A stretch of 20,439 nt of DNA from Candidatus Zixiibacteriota bacterium (GTDB lineage Bacteria; Zixibacteria; MSB-5A5; GN15; PGXB01), in the NCBI GenBank assembly GCA_003641425.1, contig QNAH01000005.1, positions 1 to 20,439 on the forward strand, written 5' to 3'. Position 1 is the first letter of the stretch. The number at the start of each line of letters is the position of its first letter. This document shows positions 8,626 through 15,709 of this stretch, one piece after another. The notes under the pieces are model-generated. The model was given only the letters and a program-made list of their open reading frames with translations. It was not told where the DNA came from and searched no databases. The position numbers and the translations under genes were made by a program.

Positions 8626-11600
8626 TTAACCTGCCAAAAGTGCATCCATCATTGAATTTATTTGTTTATCGGTAAAATGCATCGAAGCGATGGCACCCGT
8701 CGGACACCAGCTGGCACAAGTTCCGCATCCCTTGCACAGGGCCGGGTTGATCTTCGCGGTTTCAATTCCGGAAGAGGATATTTCGATAGCCGGTGCGTGA
8801 TAGTCGCAAATATCGACGCATTGGCCGCAACCGCGGCAAAGCGACTTATCGACGACACACACCGCGGGATCGAGCGCAATGGTATCCCGGGAAATAATAC
8901 TTACCGCTCTGGAAGCCGCCGCCGCGCCCTGGGCGATGGAGTCGGAAATATCCTTGGGGCCGGCGGCGCATCCGGCCACAAAGACGCCTTCGGTGGTGGT
9001 CTCGACCGGGCCGAGTTTGGCATGGCGTTGCATGAAAAACCCATCCGCCGCGCGCGGCACCTTTAAGATATTCTGCAATTTACTTGTGCTTTCCTCATCG
9101 GGGATCATGCCGGCGGCAAGGACGATGTAATCCGGATCTATTTCCAGAGTTTGATTCAGCGCAAGTTCCAGTATATCAACCTTTTCAGCCTTAGAATTTT
9201 CGCCGATGATTTTCGGTTGTCTTTCGGGTGTATATCTGAGAAATTTCACGCCAAGGGCCCGGGCATGCCTGTATTGTTCTTCCGCCAGGGCACCGACAGT
9301 GCGCATATCACGGTGCAGAACCACAACATTAATCCCATTTTCACGCAGGCGAATGGCCTGTTTTATAGTCGTCGGGCAGCAGAACCGGGAGCAACCCGGA
9401 TTTTTTTCGGGGTTGCGCGAACCGACACATTGTATAAAGACAACAGTTTTCGGTTCTTTGCCTTTTATTGAGATTTTTCCCTCGGAGTCATGCATGATGC
9501 TCTCGAGTTCCTGGTTGGTAACAACATTAGCGTATTTGCCATACCCGAACTCGCCGTTTGGCTTGTAGACATCGCTGCCGATTGCCAAAATTATGGTTCC
9601 CACTTTGAAGCTGCCGTTGGTGGTCGAGACATCGAAATTCCCCACAAAGCCCGAAATAGAATTCACCTCGGTTGACGGCATCGCTTCTATCCTGCTGGTT
9701 TTGACTTTTTCGACTATAGCGCGGGCCAGTTCAAAAGCGGACAGGTTGGCAGGATATACTTTTGTCAGTTCATTGAGCCGCCCCCCCAGATGACCCGTTT
9801 TCTCGAGGAGATACACTTTGATTCCCTGAGCATCGAGTTCTAAAGCGGCGCACATACCGGCCACGCCGCCGCCGATGACAAGGACGCTTTGATTGATGGG
9901 TATGGTGCTTTGATGCAACGGCTGTAAATGCCGGGCCCTGGCGACGCCCATTTTTAACAGGTCTTTGGCTTTCTGCGTGGCTTCTTCCGGGAAATCGGTA
10001 TGTACCCAGGAGCATTGATCACGGACATTGACCATCTCGAAGAGATATTTGTTCAATCCGATCAGCTCGCAGCTTTCGCGGAAAATAGGTTCGTGAGTCC
10101 GGGGTGTACAGGCCGCGGCAACGACACGGTTAAGCTTGTGTTCGATTATCCTGTCCTGGATCATGCGCTGACCTTCGTCGGAGCAGAGGAAAGTATTATT
10201 TTCGACATGAACGACATCGGGGAGTGTTTTTGCATATTCATGGAGTTCATCCATACCGAGAACACCGGCGATATTAATCCCGCAATGGCACAGGAAGACA
10301 CCGACGCGGGGCGGGCCGGTGATATCGAGCGGCTCGATTTTCCTCGGTTCCTCCTTTATGCGGTGTTTGGCGACATATTTTTCGGCCTCGGCGGCGGCCC
10401 CGGATCCCTGCGCCACCGAATCGGAGATATCATTAACGCCCGCGGCACATCCACAGACATAAATGCCTTCCCGGCAGGTGTGAAGCGGAGAACCATATTT
10501 TGTATCTATTTCAAAGAAATTATTTACATCGAGATCGATACCAAGCACATCGGCCAATTTACGGTTGGATTCGGATGCCACGGCGCCGGTCGATAAAACC
10601 ACCATGCCGGCCCTGGCTTTTCTGATTTTACCGGTTTCCACATCCTCGGAGACAATAATCAAGTCTTTTGTCTCGCGATCTTCGAGAATTTTCGAGGGCC
10701 GTCCGCGGATCATTTCAAGTTCGGGCATATCCAGCGAGCTTTGATAGAATTCCTCGAAGCCTCTTCCGGCGGCCCGCAGATCAATATAGAACATCATGAT
10801 TTTTTCGATACCCGGTTCATGCAGTTTTACCAGTTTGCAATCCTTGACGGCATTCATACAACAGAACCGCGAGCAGTACTGGCATCCTGATTCCCTGCCG
10901 TCACCCCTGGAACCGACGCATTGGATAAAGGCTATATTTTTCGGGATCTTTTTGTCGGACGGTCTAACAATATGTCCGCGGGTAGGTCCGGTGGCATTAA
11001 GGATTCTTTCGAGTTCCATATTCGACAAGACATTCTGATAAAGCCGGTAACCGTAACTCGAGAGATGCGATGCGTCATACACATCAAAACCGGTAGCCAC
11101 CACCACCGATCCGATATCAAGTTCCAGATCACAGGCGGTATCATCGAAGTCGATGGCATTGCGGTCGCAGCTTTTCAGACAATTATTGCAGACAAGGAAA
11201 TCATCATTGAGACAGTTTTCCCGGTCTATGATATATGTATTGGGGACGGCCTGGGGGAAGGGTGAATAAATGGCCTTCCTGGCGCCCATGCCGACTTCAA
11301 ATTCATTGGGGACAATGACGGGGCAATTATCATAGCATTGCCCGCATCCGGTACACAGATCCTCACTGACATACCTGGGATGCCTTCTGACGGTAGCCCT
11401 GAAACTCCCGGCATTACCTTCGAGCTTCACCAGCTCGGAGTTTGTCAGGACATCAATGTTGGGATGCCGACCGGCATCCATCATACGCGGTCCGAGTATT
11501 CATATGGCACAATCCATGGTCGGAAAGGTTTTATCGAGTTGCGCCATGCGGCCGCCGAGAGAGGGGGATTTTTCGACCAGGTACACTTTCACTCGTGAAG

Positions 11601-11685
11601 ATGCCAGGTCAAGAGCAGCCTGAATGCCTGAAATCCCTCCCCCGATCACCAATATCCCTTTTTCGTTGTTTTTCCGAGGGACCAT
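8626..11685 (-). CDS. hdrA: Selenocysteine-containing double HdrA (tandem HdrA-HdrA fusion)
   Basis: Read through UGA at 11500-11502, this is one 1019-residue protein with two HdrA units. Unit one lacks the usual N-terminal domain and starts at the FAD motif IGGGISG. It then has DCAI-Sec62-ILGPRMMDAGRHP, the ferredoxin insertion CTGCGQCYDNCP and a second cysteine group near 158-173. Unit two starts at about 460 with the N-terminal HdrA domain CHCGINIAG, then a second FAD motif IGGGVAG (about 604-610). The Sec/Cys motif and ferredoxin insertion are missing (VYPANLSAFEL at that point). Two [4Fe-4S] motifs at about 949-961 and 983-994 end the protein. Two flavins are therefore expected. GGAGG lies 8 nt before ATG 11685. 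The gene lies between korC and mvhD in the same operon. It is cytoplasmic; the partner is inferred only. Confidence 0.88.
11462..11502 (-). promoter_or_regulatory. UGA selenocysteine codon with SECIS-like hairpin (double HdrA)
   Basis: The UGA is at 11500-11502, with the hairpin GGAUGCC-GGUC-GGCAUCC at 11462-11479, again exactly 20 nt after the UGA. Stem, loop and spacing are identical to those at 6318-6358. The frame continues into conserved HdrA sequence on both sides. Confidence 0.85.
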
Positions 11686-11712
11686 ACGGTCATCCTCCGC
11701 AGTTTATTATTA

Positions 11713-12294
11713 TTATAAGGCAGCCTTTTCCTGAGTTTTCGTTGCCCCTTTACCTTTCAAATCAAGGCCGTATTCACAGCCCCTGTCGAAAGCTTTGAGG
11801 TTAAGTTCTTCGGTACCCTCCGGTACGGAGGATTGCACAGCTTTTCGCAGCGCCTCCATCGGAACGACATCCGTAACCGCCCCCATAAAGCCGAGCATAA
11901 CGATATTAAGCACGATTTTGCGCCCCAGTTCCTCGGCGATACGGGTCGCGGGGACACCGTAGGCCTTCATATCTTTCCCCAATTTTTTCGGGGTCACCAG
12001 GTCTTTTTCATATACCAGGATTCCTTTCTCATCCATCGAATCCTTATGCATGGTATATCCGTCGTTCGACATTGCGATGAGAATATCAGCCGCCGTGACG
12101 TACGGGTACAGCACTCTCTCATCGGAGGTTATAACCTGGGCGCTACAGGCGCTGCCTCTCGCCTCGGGGCCAAAACTCTGGGTCATGGTTGCATGCTGGT
12201 TATTATAGATAGAGGCGGCTTTCCCGATCACATAGCCGCAGAGAATAACCCCTTGCCCTCCAAAGCCGGTGATTCTAATTTCCGTTGTTGCCAT
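11713..12294 (-). CDS. korC: 2-oxoacid:ferredoxin oxidoreductase, gamma subunit (KorC)
   Basis: The 193-residue gamma subunit of a four-subunit 2-oxoacid:ferredoxin oxidoreductase, probably 2-oxoglutarate synthase. It starts MATTEIRITGFGGQGV, the glycine-rich family opening, and has the block SFGPEARGSACSAQV that is typical of gamma subunits. Gamma helps bind CoA and closes the active site with alpha and beta. I choose ATG 12294, which has GGAGGT upstream; ATG 12327 would add 11 residues without family similarity. Its start overlaps the end of korB by 20 bp, so translation is coupled. The next gene downstream is the double HdrA, 27 bp away, so both are in one operon. The choice of substrate (2-oxoglutarate rather than branched-chain oxoacids) rests on subunit type only. 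Confidence 0.88.
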   Translation of the reverse strand: MATTEIRITGFGGQGVILCGYVIGKAASIYNNQHATMTQSFGPEARGSACSAQVITSDERVLYPYVTAADILIAMSNDGYTMHKDSMDEKGILVYEKDLVTPKKLGKDMKAYGVPATRIAEELGRKIVLNIVMLGFMGAVTDVVPMEALRKAVQSSVPEGTEELNLKAFDRGCEYGLDLKGKGATKTQEKAAL

Positions 12295-13165
12295 CACCAC
12301 CTCCATAAGGTTTGTACTTGTCACCAAACACTTGCTTGTAACCCTTATTAAGGCAGTCGATATAGGTAGGTTTTTCTATATCGACGAACTTGCCGACAAT
12401 AATTTTCGACTGGTAATCAATGTCGACTTCTTTCAGATCGCAGCCGTGTTTGATGACGCAATTGTCGTGATAAAATTTCATGAGGTCCAGCCCGGTCCCC
12501 AGTTTATTTCTCCGGGCATAAAGGGTGGAACATGGGGCAATTACCTCGACAAACGAAAATCCGCGCTTATTAAGGGCCTCTTTGAAGGCTTTTGTGAGGC
12601 GGCGGATGTGCAGAGCCGTCCAGCGGGCCACGTAAACGGCGCCCGAGGAGGCGGCCAACAGCGGCAGATTGAAGGGATGTTCGAAATTGCCAAACGGGGA
12701 AGTCGAGGATTTGGCGGTGATCGGTGTCGTGGGTGCGACCTGTCCGCCGGTCATGGCGTAGATAAAATTATTTACGCAGATGACCATCAAATCGGCATTT
12801 CGCCTGGCGGTATGAATAAGATGATTTCCCCCGATCGATACCAGGTCACCGTCACCCGAAAAAACAATCGTTTTCAGATCAGGTCTGGCCACATGCATTC
12901 CAAAGGCGAATGGAATGGCCCGGCCGTGCGTGGTATGAAACGAATCAAGTTTCATATACCCGGCGACACGTCCGGTGCATCCGATTCCCGAAACGATGGC
13001 GACCTTGTTCAGATCAATTTCGGACTCATCCAGTGCAGTCGCCAGCGCCGTGACCACCGTTCCCAGTCCGCAGGTGGGACACCAGATATGCGGGATTCGA
13101 TCCATCCTCAGGATTTTTTCCATCGGATGTTCTTTTTTGACAGCCGGTTCTACACTTGTACTCAT
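12275..13165 (-). CDS. korB: 2-oxoacid:ferredoxin oxidoreductase, beta subunit (KorB)
   Basis: The 296-residue beta subunit carries thiamine diphosphate and the proximal [4Fe-4S] cluster. The TPP motif runs from GDGD (104-107) to NN (132-133), followed by YAMTGGQ, which contacts the cofactor in this family. Cluster ligands are likely Cys29 and Cys32 (WCPTCG), Cys63 (GIGC) and Cys212 (PCS). The substrate is decarboxylated here to give acyl-CoA, CO2 and two electrons for ferredoxin; the reaction can run in reverse for CO2 fixation. ATG 13165 overlaps the korA stop as ATGA, and AAGGA lies upstream. The protein length and the WCPTCG opening fit KorB. Confidence 0.92.
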   Translation of the reverse strand: MSTSVEPAVKKEHPMEKILRMDRIPHIWCPTCGLGTVVTALATALDESEIDLNKVAIVSGIGCTGRVAGYMKLDSFHTTHGRAIPFAFGMHVARPDLKTIVFSGDGDLVSIGGNHLIHTARRNADLMVICVNNFIYAMTGGQVAPTTPITAKSSTSPFGNFEHPFNLPLLAASSGAVYVARWTALHIRRLTKAFKEALNKRGFSFVEVIAPCSTLYARRNKLGTGLDLMKFYHDNCVIKHGCDLKEVDIDYQSKIIVGKFVDIEKPTYIDCLNKGYKQVFGDKYKPYGGGDGNNGN

Positions 13166-14319
13166 TTTACTACATCCTTTATGACTTTGTAAATATCATC
13201 CGGTTTGTGGACAGTGCCGCCCGAGTGGCCAACCACCGCAGTGACACATTGTCCGGCGGCGCAACGATCCATTTCAAGATAAACCTGGCCGTGATTCAGC
13301 TCCACCATGACCATGGCCTTGACTTTGCCGGCCAATTCCCTGATCCGTTTTTCGGGGAACGGCCAGACAGTAATCATTCTTATCTGGCCGATTTTGATAC
13401 CATCCGCCCTGGCCTTTGCTATCGCCGGCCGGGCGACGCGGGACGAGATACCATATGACATCACGATTATATCCGCACCGTCGGTGTCCCATTCTTCGAG
13501 CCAGATTATATCATCCGCGTTTTTTTTGACTTTATCAATGAGTTGCCGGACATTTTTTTCCTGGGCCTCGGCATTGATGACAGGATAGCCTTTTTCATCA
13601 TGTGTCAGTCCGGTAATATGGAATTTGTAGCCCTTTCCGACAGGAAGCATCGGCGGAATTGACTTTCCATTCCATTCATAAGGCCAGGCTTCGCCGGGCT
13701 TTTTATCGGTATATTTTCTTTCAACAAGATCGATTTCATCAGCCGAAGGTATGACCACTTTTTCGGTCATGTGGCCGACACACTCATCGGTCATTATCAA
13801 AACAGGCATCCGGTATTTCTCGGAAAGGTTGAAAGCATGGATGGTCAGTTCAAATGATTCCTGCGGGGAATCGGGAGCCAGGGCGATCACCTCATAATCC
13901 CCATGCGAACCCCATCTTGCCTGCATCATATCGGCCTGCCCCGGAAGGGTGGGCAATCCGGTCGACGGTCCGCCTCTCTGGACATTGACCAGAACGCATG
14001 GTGTTTCCATCATAATGCCAAGTCCGAAATTTTCCATCATCAGTGAAAATCCCGGCCCTGAGGTACATGACATTGATTTTACGCCGCCATTGGAAGCTCC
14101 CAGGATGGCCGCCATGCTGGCCAATTCATCTTCCATCTGGACAAAGATGCCGCCGATCCTGGGAAATCGCTGTGAGATTCTTTCCGCGATCTCGGTGGAT
14201 GGCGTAATCGGATAGCCCCCGAAAAAGCGGCAACCAGCGGCAATAGCTCCCTCGGCGCTGGCATGGTTGCCATCAAGATAATGGCTTCCCGTCAGGACAT
14301 TTTCTGGTTTAGCTTTCAC
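13162..14319 (-). CDS. korA: 2-oxoacid:ferredoxin oxidoreductase, alpha subunit (KorA)
   Basis: The 385-residue alpha subunit has the pyrimidine-binding domain of the thiamine-dependent family. Blocks: FFGGYPITPSTEIAE (about 33-47), QMEDELASMAAILGAS, SCTSGPGFSLMMEN and the QRGGPSTGLPT motif that marks KorA-type subunits. The second half is the domain II/transketolase-C-like region ending in LNHGQVYLEMDR. It starts with GTG at 14319, with AAGGAGG upstream, and overlaps korD by 11 bp. Domain content (separate alpha, beta, gamma and delta chains) and the YPITPSTE motif favour 2-oxoglutarate as substrate. Isovalerate-type (Vor) enzymes are built alike and cannot be excluded. Confidence 0.9.
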   Translation of the reverse strand: MKAKPENVLTGSHYLDGNHASAEGAIAAGCRFFGGYPITPSTEIAERISQRFPRIGGIFVQMEDELASMAAILGASNGGVKSMSCTSGPGFSLMMENFGLGIMMETPCVLVNVQRGGPSTGLPTLPGQADMMQARWGSHGDYEVIALAPDSPQESFELTIHAFNLSEKYRMPVLIMTDECVGHMTEKVVIPSADEIDLVERKYTDKKPGEAWPYEWNGKSIPPMLPVGKGYKFHITGLTHDEKGYPVINAEAQEKNVRQLIDKVKKNADDIIWLEEWDTDGADIIVMSYGISSRVARPAIAKARADGIKIGQIRMITVWPFPEKRIRELAGKVKAMVMVELNHGQVYLEMDRCAAGQCVTAVVGHSGGTVHKPDDIYKVIKDVVK

Positions 14320-14596
14320 TTGCCACCTCCTTGTTTACTTCCTCCACCCGGAGACAGAAAATCGCAAAATCCGGACAAATCATTTCACAGAGATCACAGT
14401 TGACACATTCGCCGGGTTTGATGACGACTGGTGGATGGTAGCCTTTAGAATTAAACTTGTCGGACAGTTTCAAAACGCCTTTGGGGCAATATTCGACACA
14501 GAAGCCACAGCCTTTGCAACGCTCTTCCAGAATATGAACATCACCTTTAGGAATCTTAAGCTGATCGATATCTAAAGGGGTTCTCCAAAACTTCAT
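14309..14596 (-). CDS. korD: 2-oxoacid:ferredoxin oxidoreductase, delta subunit (KorD, 2x[4Fe-4S])
   Basis: A 95-residue ferredoxin-like delta subunit with two complete [4Fe-4S] motifs: Cys27/30/33/37 (CKGCGFCVEYCP) and Cys64/67/70/74 (CVNCDLCEMICP). It relays electrons from the beta-subunit cluster to the external acceptor, normally ferredoxin. It is the first gene of the long operon. ATG 14596 has a strong GGGGAGG upstream, and a TATAAT box lies 24 bp before the start codon. The pattern of subunits D-A-B-C is usual for archaeal-type and anaerobe Kor operons. Because Hdr genes follow directly, KorD is a candidate docking point for electron transfer to the MvhD/HdrA proteins; this is inference. 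Confidence 0.9.
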   Translation of the reverse strand: MKFWRTPLDIDQLKIPKGDVHILEERCKGCGFCVEYCPKGVLKLSDKFNSKGYHPPVVIKPGECVNCDLCEMICPDFAIFCLRVEEVNKEVASES

Positions 14597-14619
14597 GGGA
14601 ATCCTCCCCTTCGAACAAC

Positions 14620-14648
14620 ATTATAGTGTAATAAGTCTTATTAACTAT
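14620..14648 (-). promoter_or_regulatory. Promoter of the kor-hdr operon with palindromic operator candidate
   Basis: On the minus strand, a perfect TATAAT (14620-14625) lies 24 bp before korD. The hexamer 17 bp upstream (14643-14648, ATAGTT) is a poor -35. The spacer holds a perfect 15-bp palindrome TAATAAG-T-CTTATTA (14629-14643). That is a typical place for a repressor to block RNA polymerase, and a weak -35 would also fit activator dependence. The leader would be only about 15 nt with the GGGGAGG in it. Confidence 0.5.
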
Positions 14649-14973
14649 TTATTTAACAGTAAATTAATCAGACTGACAGCTACAACGTGTATAATTCGAG
14701 CCTGTTATCTTTTTTCTCGAGTGATTCTGTTTTCTTTATAAGAACAGCTAATAACGACTAATTGAAAAGCCACTAAAGATATCGGGTTCGAAATCAGTAA
14801 TCGGCCGCCCCGTAATGATTACTATTTACCCCTTGCCTGAAAATATAACATATTTCGAAATCAACGTCCAGAGAGAAATTCAATTAATTTGATATTTTTT
14901 CGCAAAATCCATGGATTACGGCCATTTAACCGCCTTAACAGGGTATTAACGGTCGTAATGGACATATTCCCTG

Positions 14974-15002
14974 TTGCTAATATTACAGTGTTTATATATA
15001 TT
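14974..15002 (+). promoter_or_regulatory. Possible promoter for the orphan gamma-subunit gene
   Basis: TTGCTA (14974-14979) and TATATT (14997-15002) are 17 bp apart, about 54 bp before the start codon at 15056. The match to the vegetative consensus is moderate. The three TTAAC boxes lie just upstream. The start codon has only a weak AAGG at about 15027-15030 as ribosome binding site. Confidence 0.3.
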
Positions 15003-15055
15003 ATAAGTGTTCGGAGTTTCATTAATAAGGCATATCAATGACATGATAAGATAAA

Positions 15056-15616
15056 ATGAGCTTTAGATTTAGCATAAGACTGAGCGGGGCAGGCGGTCAC
15101 GGACTTATTCAGGCGGCCCGTATTCTGGCCGAGGCCGGGGCGGTTTATGACAACAAAAACGCCGCGGAAAGCTGCTCTTACGGGCCCGAGGCAAGAGGAA
15201 ATGCAAGCTGCGCGGAAATTGTCCTATCCGATGAGGCTATTGATTGTCCCAGGGTAGAATCGGTAAATATTCTGCTTGTCCTGACCCAGGAGGCATTCGA
15301 CAAACATATCCCCGATCTTGAACCATCCGGGATGATTATTGCCGACAGCAATATCGTGGTTGACGGAATAGAGCCGGGACAAATTCATTATTCCGCGCCC
15401 TTTCTCGAGATTGCGAAATCGAAGCTCAGCAAGCCATCATTGATAAATATACTCGCGCTCGGATTTTTGGCCGAGGTCTGCGATGCAATTGAAAAAAAAT
15501 CCATTCGTCAGGCAATTCTGGCGCGCGTACCCAGGATGTCAGAAGATATTTACATGAGCGCATTCGAAACCGGTCTGCAAATCGCCGCCGAGGCACCGGA
15601 AACAATAGGCGATTAA
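15056..15616 (+). CDS. Orphan 2-oxoacid:acceptor oxidoreductase gamma subunit
   Basis: A 186-residue gamma-domain protein without alpha or beta genes beside it. It opens SIRLSGAGGHGLIQAARILAE (glycine-rich motif, with GGHG instead of the GGQG of korC). It keeps the block SYGPEARGNASCAEI and the pattern NILALGFLAEVC also seen in KorC (NIVMLGFMGAV). It is clearly a diverged paralogue of korC across the divergent intergenic region. It may be an alternative gamma for the same Kor enzyme, part of another 2-oxoacid oxidoreductase elsewhere, or a regulatory relic. The ribosome binding site is weak. It precedes the GlnD-like gene by 93 bp in the same direction, and the two could be cotranscribed. Confidence 0.85.
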   Translation: MSFRFSIRLSGAGGHGLIQAARILAEAGAVYDNKNAAESCSYGPEARGNASCAEIVLSDEAIDCPRVESVNILLVLTQEAFDKHIPDLEPSGMIIADSNIVVDGIEPGQIHYSAPFLEIAKSKLSKPSLINILALGFLAEVCDAIEKKSIRQAILARVPRMSEDIYMSAFETGLQIAAEAPETIGD

Positions 15617-15709
15617 TACATTGCGGACGTTTAATCAATGCCTGTTGGCAGGAGAATTGAAGGGCCGAATCCACACCTGATAAAACGCCTGGCTTGAAGG
15701 ATATTCCAG

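Larger units (their letters stand above)
14597..15055. other. Divergent intergenic region, 459 bp, no gene
   Basis: AT-rich, with stops in all frames and no convincing open reading frame. It holds the kor-hdr promoter at its left end and a possible promoter for the orphan gamma gene at its right end. Three TTAAC boxes lie between about 14925 and 14952 (TTTAACCG, CTTAACAG, ATTAACGG), spaced about one helical turn apart. No tRNA, rRNA or mobile element is visible. Confidence 0.6.

Noticed and set aside
4499..11685. QmoAB of sulfate reducers
   Set aside because: QmoB is also an HdrA-MvhD fusion, but there is no QmoC membrane subunit, no aprAB or sat, and the N-terminal HdrA domain and Sec motif fit Hdr better.
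4499..11685. Bam class II benzoyl-CoA reductase (BamD-F)
   Set aside because: BamE is a similar Sec-HdrA protein, but no BamB/BamC or NADH-dehydrogenase-like Bam subunits are present and the neighbours are Kor.
12269..13192. 307-residue plus-strand open frame opposite korB
   Set aside because: korB carries all expected TPP and cysteine motifs; the antisense frame is a by-product of codon use.
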